DNA of 64,000 nucleotides from Nonomuraea indica (GCF_002850745.1 NZ_KZ559466.1:487889-551888); one strand, 5' to 3'; shown: positions 8,689-17,867, numbered from the stretch's first letter. The notes: generated by a model from the letters alone, not told the origin. A program made the numbers and translations.

Positions 8689-9201
8689 GTGGAGGAGACG
8701 TTGACGGGCGCGACCGGGCAATGGGTGCTGCTGGCGTATCGCATCCCGCGCCAGCCCTCGACGCTGCGGATCACGATCTGGCGCAAGCTGGACCGGCTCG
8801 GTGTGGCGCGGCTGGGTGACGGGCTGGTCGCGTTGCCCGCCGACGCCCGGACCCGGGAGCAGATCGACTGGATCGCCGAGGAGATCGGCGAGATGGGCGG
8901 CAGCTCCACCGTGTGGCTCGCCGCCGCCGGCAGCGCCGCGCAGGAGAAGGCGATCGCCGCCGAGATGCGGACCGCCCGGGCCGCCGAATACCGGGCAGTG
9001 CTGGAGCAGGCCGAGGCGGCGGCCCGAGGGCGACCGGGCGAGCGCAGTCGCGCTGTGAAACGGCTGCAGGCCGAGCTGCGCAGGATCGGCCGGCGCGACC
9101 ACTTCCCGCCCGCCGAGCGTGAGGCCGCGCAGCGCGCGGTGCGGGCGCTGGCCGACACCGGCTCCGGCGCCGACACCGATGCGAGGGAGGTCGCGCGATG
9201 A
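8689..9201 (+). CDS. chrB: Chromate resistance regulator, ChrB N-terminal-type
   Basis: Protein of 170 aa matching the ChrB N-terminal domain: WVLLAYRIPRQPSTLRITIWRKLDRLGVARLGDGLVALP. The domain resembles PaaX-like DNA-binding proteins and senses chromate in characterised systems. GTG 8689 is preferred because GGAGG sits 5 bases before it; ATG 8677 is in frame but has no ribosome site and lies inside the palindrome. The stop overlaps the next start (ATGA). In proteobacterial ChrB the N and C domains are one polypeptide; here they are two coupled genes, as in some Arthrobacter chromate clusters. Confidence 0.85.
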   Translation: MEETLTGATGQWVLLAYRIPRQPSTLRITIWRKLDRLGVARLGDGLVALPADARTREQIDWIAEEIGEMGGSSTVWLAAAGSAAQEKAIAAEMRTARAAEYRAVLEQAEAAARGRPGERSRAVKRLQAELRRIGRRDHFPPAEREAAQRAVRALADTGSGADTDAREVAR

Positions 9202-9629
9202 GATGGGCCACGCGGGCCGGCGTGCACATCGACCGGGCGGCATGTGCCTGGCTGATCCGGCGGCACCTCGATCCCGAGCCGGAGTTCGTGTTCGTCGACG
9301 ACCCCGCGGCGGTGCCCGCGGACGCGACGCCGTTCGACATGCGCGGGGCCGAGTTGTCCCATCACGGCGGCGACTGCAGCTTCGAGACGATCCTGCGCCG
9401 CTACGAGCTCGACGACCCGGTGCTGTGGAAGCTGGCCGAGATCGTGCACGAGGCCGACATCGACGACGAGCGCTTCGACGCACCCGAGGCGCCCGGCGTG
9501 GACGTGATCCTGCGCGGACTGTCCATGATCTGCGACGACGCCCGGGTGCTGGAGATCACCGGGCCGGTCTTCGACGGCCTGTACGAGTTCCACCGGCGCG
9601 CCCTCCTGCTGGGGCGGGAACCGGCGTGA
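9198..9629 (+). CDS. ChrB C-terminal domain protein
   Basis: Protein of 143 aa equal to the ChrB C-terminal domain: WATRAGVHIDRAACAWLIRR, then FVFVDDP, FDMRGAELSHHGGDCSFE and DADIDD-like acidic segments. The His/Asp/Glu-rich motifs suggest metal or oxyanion binding. The ATG overlaps the chrB-N stop by 4 bp and has GGGAGG 5 bases upstream, so both polypeptides are made from one message. The chrA transporter follows 106 bp later. Role in chromate sensing or reduction is inferred from the family. Confidence 0.85.
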   Translation: MRWATRAGVHIDRAACAWLIRRHLDPEPEFVFVDDPAAVPADATPFDMRGAELSHHGGDCSFETILRRYELDDPVLWKLAEIVHEADIDDERFDAPEAPGVDVILRGLSMICDDARVLEITGPVFDGLYEFHRRALLLGREPA

Positions 9630-9735
9630 GCAGCGCGGCCGGCCCGTTGCCGACCTCTCACGCGCTGCGCGGACCTCCCCTCCGGCGGATCTCCCGGTCC
9701 GTCCGCCTGCCTATATCGCCCTCTGAGAGGCCGTC

Positions 9736-11094
9736 ATGACGATCGAAGCCACCCGGGATGTGATCCCGTTCCGCCAAGCCGTACGGGCCTGGTTCCTGAT
9801 CTCGCTGCAGACCTTCGGCGGCCCGGCCGGGCAGATCGCCGTCATGCAGCGCACCCTGGTGGAGGAGAAACGCTGGATCGGCCAGCAGCGCTTCAACCAC
9901 GCGCTCAACTACTGCATGCTGCTGCCCGGACCGGAGGCCCAGCAGCTCGCCATCTATGTCGGCTGGCTGCTGAACGGCACCCGCGGCGGACTGGTGGCCG
10001 GCACCCTGTTCGTCCTGCCCGGCATGCTGGCGTTGCTGGCCCTGTCGGCGGTCTACATCCTGTGGCAGGACACCACGGTCGTGACCGCGCTGTTCGCGGG
10101 CATCGCCCCGGCCGTGCTCGCGATCGTCGCCCAGGCCGTCATCCGGGTCGCCAGGCGCTCGCTCACCCACCCCTTCTTCGTCGCGCTGGCCGTGGCCGCC
10201 TTCGCCGCGCTCGCGCTGTTCGCCGTACCGTTCCCGATCGTGGTCGCCGCCGCGGCGCTCGCCGGCCGGCTGGTCCACCGGCTGGCCCCGCACGTCTTCA
10301 AGGCGGGCAACGGGCACGGCGGCGACGGCGGCCCGGCACCGCTGATCCCCGACGACGCCCTGCACCACGCCCAGCCGAGCCGGCGGTCGGCGGGCAGGAT
10401 CCTGGCCGTCGGGCTGGTCGTCTGGTGGGTGCCGGTCGCCGCGGTGGCGCTCCTCCTCGGCACCGACAGCGTGTTCACCGCCCAAGGCCTGTTCTTCTCC
10501 GGCACCGCGCTGGTCACCTTCGGCGGCGCCTACGCCGTGCTGGCCTTCGTCGCCCAGCGTGCCGTGGAGGTGTACGGCTGGCTGACACCGGGAGAGATGG
10601 TCCGCGGACTCGCGTTGGCCGAGACCACCCCCGGACCGCTCATCATGGTGGTGCAGTTCGTCGCCTTCCTCGGCGCCTACCGCGACCCCGGCGCGCTGAC
10701 CCCGTGGGCCGGGGCGCTGCTGGGGGCGCTGCTGACGACCTGGGTCACGTTCGTGCCGTGCTTCCTGTTCATCTTCCTCGGCGCCCCCTACGTGGAGAAG
10801 CTGCGGCACAACACCGCCATCAGCGCCGCGCTCACCGGCATCACCGCCTCCGTGGTGGGCGTCATCGCCAACCTGGCGTTCTACTTCGCGGAGCACACCC
10901 TGTTCGGGCGGACCTTCACCTGGGCGTGGGGCCCGTTCACCGTGCAGGTCCCCGAACTCGGCAAGGTCGACCCGGTCGCCCTGGTCATCACGGTGGCCGC
11001 GCTGGTCATGACGTTCGCGCTGAAGTGGCCGATGCTGCGCGTCCTCGGGATCTGCGCGCTGCTCGGCGTCGGCACGGTGCTCCTGCCCGGGTAG
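9736..11094 (+). CDS. chrA: Chromate efflux transporter ChrA, long form
   Basis: Inner-membrane CHR-superfamily transporter of 452 aa that exports chromate. Both homologous halves are present: the first with TFGGPAGQIAVMQRTLVEEKRW and CMLLPGPEAQQLA, the second with TFGGAYAVLAFVAQRAVEVYGWLTPGEM and ETTPGPLIMVVQFVAFLGA. These are the duplicated FGG and PGP motifs of the two-domain type. An RBS-like GAGAGG stands 6 bases before the ATG. It closes the chrB-N/chrB-C/chrA cluster and is followed by a strong hairpin at 11155-11186. Confidence 0.93.
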   Translation: MTIEATRDVIPFRQAVRAWFLISLQTFGGPAGQIAVMQRTLVEEKRWIGQQRFNHALNYCMLLPGPEAQQLAIYVGWLLNGTRGGLVAGTLFVLPGMLALLALSAVYILWQDTTVVTALFAGIAPAVLAIVAQAVIRVARRSLTHPFFVALAVAAFAALALFAVPFPIVVAAAALAGRLVHRLAPHVFKAGNGHGGDGGPAPLIPDDALHHAQPSRRSAGRILAVGLVVWWVPVAAVALLLGTDSVFTAQGLFFSGTALVTFGGAYAVLAFVAQRAVEVYGWLTPGEMVRGLALAETTPGPLIMVVQFVAFLGAYRDPGALTPWAGALLGALLTTWVTFVPCFLFIFLGAPYVEKLRHNTAISAALTGITASVVGVIANLAFYFAEHTLFGRTFTWAWGPFTVQVPELGKVDPVALVITVAALVMTFALKWPMLRVLGICALLGVGTVLLPG

Positions 11095-11154
11095 CGGCCA
11101 CCGGCCCGGCGCAGGTCCACCTGCCCCGGCCTGGCCCGGCCTGGGCGGGCTCGC

Positions 11155-11186
11155 CGCGTCCGGCCTCCGGCGAGAGGCCGGACGCG
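11155..11186 (+). terminator. Terminator after chrA
   Basis: Perfect 13-bp stem CGCGTCCGGCCTC / GAGGCCGGACGCG with a 6-base loop, 60 bp after the chrA stop and just before the next gene. There is no T-run, which is common for GC-rich actinobacterial terminators. Confidence 0.7.
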
Positions 11187-11210
11187 GGCGTGACCCGCTA
11201 GAGTTGGGCC

Positions 11211-11498
11211 ATGGTCACGGCTATCGTTCACATCAACGCCGAGGTGGACCGGATCCCGGAGGTCGCCCAGACGATCGCCGAGATCGCCGGGGTCAGCGAG
11301 GTCTACTCCATCACCGGCGAGTACGACCTGCTGGCCATGGTCCGGGTCGCCGCCTACGAGGAGATCGCCGAGGTCGTCCCGGGCCGCATCAACAAGGTCG
11401 CCGGCGTGCTGCACACCGAGACCCACATCGCCTTCCGCGCCTACTCCCGCCACGACCTCGACGCGGCGTTCTCGATCGGCTTCACCGAGGCCGACTGA
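11211..11498 (+). CDS. Stand-alone Lrp/AsnC ligand-binding (RAM) domain protein
   Basis: Small protein of 95 aa made only of the Lrp/AsnC effector-binding domain: MVTAIVHINAEV, then GVSEVYSITGEYDLLAMVRV with the typical GxxDx core, and HTETHIAFRAYS. No DNA-binding helix-turn-helix is present. Such single-domain proteins form ring oligomers and bind amino acids or related ligands; partners are unknown. It is a single gene between the chr cluster and the qcr operon, which ends convergently to it. Confidence 0.9.
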   Translation: MVTAIVHINAEVDRIPEVAQTIAEIAGVSEVYSITGEYDLLAMVRVAAYEEIAEVVPGRINKVAGVLHTETHIAFRAYSRHDLDAAFSIGFTEAD

Positions 11499-11541
11499 CT
11501 CCGTCCGTCCGCCACCCTCCGAGCGCATCACCGCGCACGCC

Positions 11542-11603
11542 GTCCGCACGCCGCGCGCTGTCCACACGCGTCCGCACGCCGTCCGCACGCCGCAGGCCGT
11601 CCG
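11542..11603. repeat. Short direct repeats in the 300-bp gap before qcrB
   Basis: The gap 11499-11798 has no gene. It contains three exact copies of GTCCGCACGCCG (11542-11553, 11570-11581, 11581-11592) with degenerate copies around them, then a GAGCC-type run near 11641-11665, then the qcrB terminator. It looks like simple-repeat expansion; no function is visible. Confidence 0.6.
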
Positions 11604-11749
11604 CGACCGCAGGCTCCGGCCGGCCCTGGCCACGCTGAGCAGAGCCGAGCCGAGCCGAGCTGAGCGCTCAGGATCTGGAAGGCCCAGCGCTACACCTGAG
11701 GCTCCACGCGCGGGCATGCCGACCGTGGACAAGACCCGGAAAAGCCCGA

Positions 11750-11777
11750 GGCCCGGACGGAGAGATCCGTCCGGGCC
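11750..11777 (-). terminator. Terminator of the ctaE-qcrCAB operon
   Basis: Perfect 12-bp stem GGCCCGGACGGA / TCCGTCCGGGCC with a GAGA tetraloop, 21 bp beyond the qcrB stop. On the minus strand it is soon followed by four Ts. It may also stop rightward transcription from 11211. Confidence 0.85.
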
Positions 11778-11798
11778 CCGGGGCCGATCTGTTCGACG

Positions 11799-13472
11799 TC
11801 AGCGCGTCAGCGACCGGTCCTCGTCGTCCGAGCCCGAGCCGATGGCGGCGGGCTCCTCCTCGTGACCGTGGCCGTGGCCGTCGCCGTGCGGCTCCTCGAG
11901 CGCGATCTTCTCGCCGCCGTACGCCTGCGACATGCGGGCGCGCAGCTTGCCGACCGGACCGCGCATGCCCTTCGGCGGGATGCCGGAGCGGTCCTCCTCG
12001 ACCGGCAGCATGGGCACCGGCTTCTTGCCGCGCACGTGCGCCTCGATGTCGTCCGCCGGAGCGGTGTGGACCTCGATGAACTCACCGTGCGGCAGCCGCT
12101 TGATGACACCCGACTCGACACCGTGCGAGATGACCGCCGCGTCGGAACGCTGCAGGCCGAGGCAGATGCGGTAGGTGATCATGTAGGCGATCGCCGGGCC
12201 GACGAAGACCAGGACGCGGCCGGCGTAGGTGGTCCAGTTGAGGTTGATCTGGAAGAACGCCGACAGCTCGTCGTTGGCGCCGAGCAGCCACAGCACACCG
12301 TAGAAGGTGATGCCGGCCATGCCGATCGAGGTGCGGTGCGGGTTGTTGCGCGGGCGGTCCACGACGTGGTGCTCGCGGCGGTCGCCCGTCACCCACTGTT
12401 CGAGGAACGGGTAGAGCGCCAGCCCCGTCATGATGATGCCCATCGGCACCAGCGCCGGGACGATCACGCTCATCGGCAGCGTGCCCGCGTGGGCCGTGCC
12501 GAACATGTTGATCTCCCAGGCCGGCATGAGCCGCAGCGAGCCTTCGAGGAAGCCCATGTACCAGTCGGGCTGCGAGCCGGCCGACACGTCGGCCGGCGTG
12601 TAGGGACCGAAGATCCAGATCGGGTTGATCTGGGTGAAGGTCGCCAGGCCCGCGATGACCGCGAACGTGAACAGGAAGTACGCGCCCGCCTTGGCCATGA
12701 AGGCCGGGTAGAACGGGGCGCCCACCACGTTCTTGTCGGTGCGGCCCTTGCCGGGCATCTGGGTGTGCTTCTGCACCCACATGAGGACCATGTGGGCCGA
12801 GATCAGCGCGAGCAGGATGCCCGGGATGAGCAGGATGTGCAGCGAGTAGAACCGGGAGATGACATCGTGCCCCGGGAACTCCCCGCCGAACAGGAAGAAG
12901 GTGATGTACGTGCCGACCAGCGGCAGCGAGATCGCCACGCCCTCGGTGATCCGCAGACCGGCGCCGGACAGCAGGTCGTCGGGCAGCGAGTAGCCGGTCA
13001 GACCCTCGGCGAGCGCCAGCGTCAGCAGCAGCACACCGATGATCCAGTTGAGCTCGCGCGGCTTGCGGTAGGCGCCGGTGAAGAACACCCGCAGCATGTG
13101 CACGGTCATGCCGGCCACGAACAGCAGGGCCGCCCAGTGGTGCATCTGCCGCATGAGCAGGCCACCGCGCACCTCGAAGCTGATCTCCAGCGACGAGGCG
13201 TACGCCTCGGACATCATGACGCCCTTGAGCGGCGCGTACGGGCCGTCGTAGGGGACCTCCATCATGCTGGGCTTGAACCAGAGCGTCAGGAACGTGCCGG
13301 TCAGCAGCAGGATGATGAACGAGTAGAGGGCGATCTCACCGAGCAGGAACGACCAGTGGTCGGGGAAGACCTTGCGCAGGTTGCGCTTGAGGAAGTTGCC
13401 CGCACCGATGCGGTCGTCGAGGTACGACGACGGGCCGGCGATGGCCTTGGGAACCGTTGTCAGCTCGCTCAT
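11799..13472 (-). CDS. qcrB: Cytochrome bc1 complex cytochrome b subunit
   Basis: Membrane cytochrome b of 557 aa in the menaquinol:cytochrome c oxidoreductase. It has the two-heme bundle: GGLLMRQMHHWAALLFVAGMTVHMLRVFFTGAYRKPRELNW supplies helix B ligands (split by position here: HHWA and HMLR), and FYSLHILLIPGILLALISAHM supplies helix D. The Qo-site motif appears as PYTPADVSAGSQPDWYMGF rather than PEWY. A His- and acid-rich C-terminal tail extends past the last helix, as in other actinobacteria. The start overlaps the qcrA stop (ATGA). Confidence 0.95.
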   Translation of the reverse strand: MSELTTVPKAIAGPSSYLDDRIGAGNFLKRNLRKVFPDHWSFLLGEIALYSFIILLLTGTFLTLWFKPSMMEVPYDGPYAPLKGVMMSEAYASSLEISFEVRGGLLMRQMHHWAALLFVAGMTVHMLRVFFTGAYRKPRELNWIIGVLLLTLALAEGLTGYSLPDDLLSGAGLRITEGVAISLPLVGTYITFFLFGGEFPGHDVISRFYSLHILLIPGILLALISAHMVLMWVQKHTQMPGKGRTDKNVVGAPFYPAFMAKAGAYFLFTFAVIAGLATFTQINPIWIFGPYTPADVSAGSQPDWYMGFLEGSLRLMPAWEINMFGTAHAGTLPMSVIVPALVPMGIIMTGLALYPFLEQWVTGDRREHHVVDRPRNNPHRTSIGMAGITFYGVLWLLGANDELSAFFQINLNWTTYAGRVLVFVGPAIAYMITYRICLGLQRSDAAVISHGVESGVIKRLPHGEFIEVHTAPADDIEAHVRGKKPVPMLPVEEDRSGIPPKGMRGPVGKLRARMSQAYGGEKIALEEPHGDGHGHGHEEEPAAIGSGSDDEDRSLTR

Positions 13473-14593
13473 GCCTGGCCTCCCTTGGACCTGGCCTCGG
13501 CCTCAGCGTCGCCGCGCTCCCAGTAGCTGGGACCGACGGGCACGTTGAAGTCGCCCTGCGCGATCAGGTAGCCCTGGTCGTCGACCGTGATCGGCAGCTG
13601 CGGCAGCGGCCTGGCGGCGGGGCCGAAGATGACCTTGGCGCCGTCGGCCGCGTCGAACGTCGACTGGTGGCAGGGGCAGAGGATGTGGTGGGTGGTCTGC
13701 TCGTACAGGGCCGCCGGGCAGCCCACGTGGGTGCAGATCTTGGAGTAGGCCACGATGCCGTCGTGCGTCCAGTTCTTGTTCGTGCCCGACTTGATCTCCT
13801 CGGGACGGAACTTGATCAGGATCAGCGTGGCCTTGGCGAGGGCGGTGAGGTCGTGCTCGTAACCCTCGGGCACGACCGACAGGATGCCGCCCGGCGAGTT
13901 GAAGTCGGCGGCGCGGATCGGCTGGCCGGTGCCCTCGACCACGAGGCGCAGCGGCTTGCCCTCCTTGTTCTTCTCGCCCCAGACGGTGTGGCGCAGCGTC
14001 TCGTTGAACTTGGAGGCCGGCATCTTGGAGTTGTCGAGGTCGCGCAGCAGCACGATCGGCAGCAGGCCGAGCGGTGCCGCGGCCAGCAGCATCGTGCGGC
14101 GCAGCAGCGGCCGCTTGACGAACCCGCTCTCGTTGGCGCCCTGGACGAAGGTGTCGGCGACGACCTCACGGGTGTCGTCGTCGGAGGCCATCGCGTGGCG
14201 CTCCTGGATCAGCGAGTACTTCGGCATGATCTGGCGGACCCAGACCACGATGCCGATCGCCAGTGCCAGCAGCGCGAGGGTCAGCGTCCCGCCGAGCGCG
14301 AAGTTGGAGGCTCCGGTCGCCTCCAGGCTGCCGACCTGGAACACCACGTAGGAGATGATGAAGGCGATGGCCGCGAGGAACGTGACCGTGAAGCAGAGCG
14401 CCACGATCTTCTCGGCCTTGCGCGCCTTCTGCTCGTCCTGGAACGTCACGCCGGAGGTCTCGGAGGTCGTGGCCTCGTGCGGTTGCGCGGACTCCCCGTC
14501 GCCGAGCAGCGAGGTGCCCGCCGCGGGGGTGCCGATCACGCGCTTGGGAACGCGCTCGTCGACCTGCTCGTTCTCGTGCTCGTTGTCTGTCAT
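13469..14593 (-). CDS. qcrA: Cytochrome bc1 complex Rieske iron-sulfur subunit
   Basis: Rieske protein of 374 aa that passes electrons from quinol to cytochrome c. After a ~70-residue acidic N-terminus there are three hydrophobic helices (LCFTVTFLAAIAFIISYVVF, TLTLALLALAIGIVVWV and LLAAAPLGLLPIVLL), the actinobacterial arrangement. The [2Fe-2S] site is CTHVGCPA and CPCHQSTFD near the C-terminus. ATG 14593 overlaps the qcrC stop by 4 bp and lacks the implausible extension of further in-frame codons upstream, which run through qcrC. Confidence 0.95.
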   Translation of the reverse strand: MTDNEHENEQVDERVPKRVIGTPAAGTSLLGDGESAQPHEATTSETSGVTFQDEQKARKAEKIVALCFTVTFLAAIAFIISYVVFQVGSLEATGASNFALGGTLTLALLALAIGIVVWVRQIMPKYSLIQERHAMASDDDTREVVADTFVQGANESGFVKRPLLRRTMLLAAAPLGLLPIVLLRDLDNSKMPASKFNETLRHTVWGEKNKEGKPLRLVVEGTGQPIRAADFNSPGGILSVVPEGYEHDLTALAKATLILIKFRPEEIKSGTNKNWTHDGIVAYSKICTHVGCPAALYEQTTHHILCPCHQSTFDAADGAKVIFGPAARPLPQLPITVDDQGYLIAQGDFNVPVGPSYWERGDAEAEARSKGGQA

Positions 14594-15399
14594 GACTTCT
14601 GTCGCTTCTTCGCGGTGATCCAGATGGCGGCAAGGGCGAGAGCGCTGATGCCCACGACCCAGCCTACGAGGCCCTCGGTCACGGGGCCGATCCGCCCCAG
14701 TCCGAAGCCTCCCGGGTCCTTCTGCTCGCGGACCTGGGTGATGTAGGCGATCATGTCGCGCTTCTCTTCGGGGGTGATCGTCGTGTCGTTGAACACCGGC
14801 ATGGCCTGCGGGCCGGTCACCATCGCCTCGTAGATCTGCTCGGGCGTGGCCTCGTTGAGGTTGGGGGCGTACTTGCCCCGGGTCAGCGCGCCACCGGCGC
14901 CCGCCCAGTTGTGGCACTGGATGCAGTTGGCGCGGAAGAGCTGGCCACCCTTGCCGGCGTCACCCTTGGCGGGGTCGACCTGGTCCTTGGTGGGCACCGC
15001 CGGGCCTCCGCCGAGCGACTGCACGTAGGCCGAGAGCTGCCTGATCTTCTCCGGCGTGACCCAGCCGGCCATCGGCTTGCGCGGCATCTGCGCGCCCGGG
15101 TTGGCGGCCGGCATGCGGCCCGTGCTCACCTGGAAGTCGACCGCGGCCGCGCCCACGCCGATCAGCGTGGGACCCGTCAAGGTGCCCTCCGCGTTCAGGC
15201 CGTGGCAGCTGGCGCAGTGAACCTGGAACAGGCTCTTGCCGGCCGCGACGTCGTCGACCTTGCCGGACGCGAGGGCCGCGTCGGCGGGCTTGCTCGCCTG
15301 CACGAAGGCGGCATATACCATCCCGACCAGCGCCAACGCCAAAATCAGGACGGCGTATCTCGCGAGGGGATGCCGCCGCCACGCGGTGGTCCTAATCAC
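14590..15399 (-). CDS. qcrC: Diheme cytochrome c subunit of the bc1 complex
   Basis: Membrane-attached diheme cytochrome c of 269 aa that links complex III directly to the aa3 oxidase, replacing soluble cytochrome c. An N-terminal helix (AVLILALALVGMVYAAF) anchors the export signal. Two CXXCH heme sites are visible, CASCH at about residue 62 and CIQCH further on, each with a downstream methionine ligand region (for example GPQAMPVF). A C-terminal helix (VGWVVGISALALAAIWIT) forms the second anchor. It lies 14 bp after ctaE in the same operon. Confidence 0.96.
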   Translation of the reverse strand: MIRTTAWRRHPLARYAVLILALALVGMVYAAFVQASKPADAALASGKVDDVAAGKSLFQVHCASCHGLNAEGTLTGPTLIGVGAAAVDFQVSTGRMPAANPGAQMPRKPMAGWVTPEKIRQLSAYVQSLGGGPAVPTKDQVDPAKGDAGKGGQLFRANCIQCHNWAGAGGALTRGKYAPNLNEATPEQIYEAMVTGPQAMPVFNDTTITPEEKRDMIAYITQVREQKDPGGFGLGRIGPVTEGLVGWVVGISALALAAIWITAKKRQKS

Positions 15400-15413
15400 A
15401 GAGATCCCGTTCC

Positions 15414-16067
15414 TTAACGAATGATGTAGATGGTCGCGAAAAGACCGATCCAGACGACGTCGACGAAGTGCCAGTAGTAGGACACGACGATCGCGCTGGT
15501 GGCCTGCTCATGCGTGAAGCGCTTCGCGGCGTACGTGCGTCCCAGCATGAACAGGAACGCGATCAGGCCACCGGTCACGTGCAGGCCGTGGAAGCCCGTC
15601 GTCAGGTAGAACACCGAGGTGTAGGCGTTAGCGGACAGGGTCGCGCCCTCGCTCGCCAGCTCCATGTACTCGTACAGCTGACCGGCGACGAAGACGGCGC
15701 CCATCAGGAAGCTGACGATGTACCAGAAGCGCAGCTTGCCGACCTGCCCCTTCTCCGCGGCCCACACGCCGAGCTGGCACGTCACACTCGACAGCACCAG
15801 GATGATCGTGTTGACCGTCGCGAACGGGATGTTCAGGTGAGCGGCATGCTCGGAGGAGGCACCCTCACGCAGCATTGCGGGGCCCCACTCGAAGCCGTTG
15901 CCAATGCTCACCGACCGGATGGTGAAGTACATCGCGAACAGCGCCGCGAAGAACATGAGCTCAGAGGACAGCCACACGATCGTCCCCACGCTGACCAGGT
16001 TGGGTCTGCGGGACGAGTGTGCTGTCGTCGTCGAAGTTATTGCGGATGCTGTCGCCACGGGCAGCAT
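15414..16067 (-). CDS. ctaE: Cytochrome c oxidase subunit III
   Basis: Five-helix heme-copper oxidase subunit III of 217 aa. Typical segments are [38 protein letters not shown] and the C-terminal [23 protein letters not shown] 16067 is chosen because GGAG lies 8 bases upstream; GTG 16058 lacks a ribosome site, and longer in-frame starts give no plausible N-terminus. First gene of ctaE-qcrC-qcrA-qcrB, the same order as in mycobacteria. Divergent from the receiver gene at 16246. Confidence 0.94.
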   Translation of the reverse strand: MLPVATASAITSTTTAHSSRRPNLVSVGTIVWLSSELMFFAALFAMYFTIRSVSIGNGFEWGPAMLREGASSEHAAHLNIPFATVNTIILVLSSVTCQLGVWAAEKGQVGKLRFWYIVSFLMGAVFVAGQLYEYMELASEGATLSANAYTSVFYLTTGFHGLHVTGGLIAFLFMLGRTYAAKRFTHEQATSAIVVSYYWHFVDVVWIGLFATIYIIR

Positions 16068-16245
16068 TATTGCGGCTCCAGTGGTCGGTCCGGCGCACGA
16101 CCCCCCGTTAGCGGGCGGCGACGGCGCGGCGACCTGCGATAATCGGGATGAAAGCCCTGCTGGGGACGGCGGCCTGGGACTCCACGCCACCGCACCGGTA
16201 CGATCCCAGTTGACCATACCGCTTCGACCGATAGTGAGCGCGACC

Positions 16246-16662
16246 GTGAGCACCGACGACACGATGAGGGTCCTCGTCTACAGCGACGACGCCGCCACCC
16301 GCGAGGAGGTACGGCTGGCCCTCGGCCGGCGCCCGGCGGCCGACGTCCCGCTCGTGGAGATCGTCGAATGCGCCACCGAGCCCAAGGCGCACCAGTGGCT
16401 CGGCTCCGGCGAGATCGACGTGGCCGTGCTCGACGGCGAGACCCAGCCCGCCGGCGGCATGGGCGTGTGCCGGCAGGCCAAGGACGAGGTCTACGACTGC
16501 CCGCCGATCTGCCTGATCGTCGCCAGGCGCGACGACCGCTGGCTGGCCGAGTGGTCCAGGGCCGACGCCGTCGTGCCGCAGCCGCTGGAGCCGATGGTCC
16601 TGGCCGACACCGTCGCCGACCTCATGCGCCGCCGCTCCTCGACCCGACTCAACGCGAAGTAG
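16246..16662 (+). CDS. Atypical receiver-domain protein
   Basis: Protein of 138 aa made of a response-regulator receiver fold only: MRVLVYSDD gives the acidic pocket and VAVLDGE the phospho-acceptor Asp. The conserved Thr/Ser position reads LIVARRD and the conserved Lys-Pro reads Gln-Pro (VVPQPLEP), so the switch residues are not canonical. No output domain is present. Possible starts are GTG 16234, GTG 16246 and ATG 16264; 16246 is a compromise. The stop is directly followed by the trpD start, so co-transcription is likely. A similar gene precedes trpD in other actinobacteria. Confidence 0.75.
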   Translation: MSTDDTMRVLVYSDDAATREEVRLALGRRPAADVPLVEIVECATEPKAHQWLGSGEIDVAVLDGETQPAGGMGVCRQAKDEVYDCPPICLIVARRDDRWLAEWSRADAVVPQPLEPMVLADTVADLMRRRSSTRLNAK

Positions 16663-17712
16663 GTGCCCTCCGTGGATGCCCGGACGACCTGGCCCGCCCT
16701 GCTGTCGGCGCTCCTCGCCGGCGAGCATCTCACCGCCGACGAGACCGCCTGGGCGATGCGGGAGATCATGTCCGGCTCCGCGACACCCGCGCAGATCGCC
16801 GGTTTCGCCATCGCGCTGCGCGCCAAGGGCGAGACCGTGGCCGAGGTGGTGGGCCTGGCCCGCACCATGCTGGAGCTGGCCACGCCGCTGAGCGTGGAGG
16901 GACCGGTCGTCGACGTGGTCGGCACCGGCGGCGACCGGGCGCACACGGTCAACGTCTCCACCATGGCGGCCATCGTCGCCGCGGCGGCGGGCGCGCGGGT
17001 GGTCAAGCACGGCAACCGGGCGGCCTCCTCCTCGTGCGGCGCCGCCGACGTCCTGGAGCACCTGGGCATCCGCCTCGACCTGACGCCCCAGCAGACGGCG
17101 CGCGTGGCGCGGGAGGCGGGCATCGCGTTCTGCTTCGCCCCCGTCTACCACCCGGCGCTGCGCTTCGCCGGCCCGCCGCGCAAGGAGATCGGCGTCCCGA
17201 CGGTCTTCAACTTCCTCGGCCCGCTCACCAACCCGGCCCGCCCCGCCGCCCAGGCCATCGGCGTCTACGACGCCGCCATGCTGCCGGTCCTCGCGGGCGT
17301 GTTCGCCGAGCGGGGCGTGTCGGCGCTGGTCTTCCGCGGCGACGACGGCCTCGACGAGCTCACCATCGCCACCACCTCCACGGTGTGGACGGTCAGGGAC
17401 GGCGCCGCCACGCAGACCGTCTTCGACCCGGCCGTGCTCGGCATCCCGCGCGCCGACGCCGGAGCCCTGCGCGGCGGCGACGTCGCCTTCAACGCCCAGG
17501 CGGTGCGCGACCTGCTGGCCGGCCGCACCGGGCCGGTGCGCGACGCGGTCCTGCTCAACGCCGCGGCCGCCCTGGTCGCTCTCGGCGGCCCGTCCGACGA
17601 CCTCGACTCCGCCATGATCGACGCGTACGCGCGGGCGGTGCAGGCCGTCGACTCCGGCCGCGCCGCCGCCACCCTGGACCGCTGGGTCGAGGTCAGCAGC
17701 GCCGTCTCCTGA
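16663..17712 (+). CDS. trpD: Anthranilate phosphoribosyltransferase
   Basis: Second enzyme of tryptophan synthesis: anthranilate plus PRPP gives phosphoribosyl-anthranilate. 349 aa, normal length. Motifs: [14 protein letters not shown] (PRPP-binding), [18 protein letters not shown], and [16 protein letters not shown] 16663 begins right after the previous stop; GTG 16672 is an equally possible start. No other trp genes are nearby, as in M. tuberculosis where trpD also stands alone beside ctaE. A bulged hairpin follows at once. Confidence 0.95.
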   Translation: MPSVDARTTWPALLSALLAGEHLTADETAWAMREIMSGSATPAQIAGFAIALRAKGETVAEVVGLARTMLELATPLSVEGPVVDVVGTGGDRAHTVNVSTMAAIVAAAAGARVVKHGNRAASSSCGAADVLEHLGIRLDLTPQQTARVAREAGIAFCFAPVYHPALRFAGPPRKEIGVPTVFNFLGPLTNPARPAAQAIGVYDAAMLPVLAGVFAERGVSALVFRGDDGLDELTIATTSTVWTVRDGAATQTVFDPAVLGIPRADAGALRGGDVAFNAQAVRDLLAGRTGPVRDAVLLNAAAALVALGGPSDDLDSAMIDAYARAVQAVDSGRAAATLDRWVEVSSAVS

Positions 17713-17718
17713 CCCCGC

Positions 17719-17753
17719 CCGTCCAGAGGCGCTCCAGAAGCGCCCCTGGACGG
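17719..17753 (+). terminator. Terminator after trpD
   Basis: Hairpin starting 6 bp after the trpD stop: CCGTCCAG pairs with CTGGACGG and GGCGCT with AGCGCC, with one mismatch (A17727 against C17745) and a 5-base loop. Confidence 0.75.
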
Positions 17754-17867
17754 CCGCACGCTCGCCGGAGGAAAACTCTTCCGACGCGACGCCGCGGAGG
17801 CCGCGAGAAGGCACCCAGGGCGCCCCCGCGCCGTCCGGCCACGGGACCGACCCCTGGAGCATTCCCG

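Noticed and set aside
4090..11498. Integrated mobile element
   Set aside because: No integrase, transposase, tRNA target or flanking direct repeats were seen, so only an accessory stretch is claimed.
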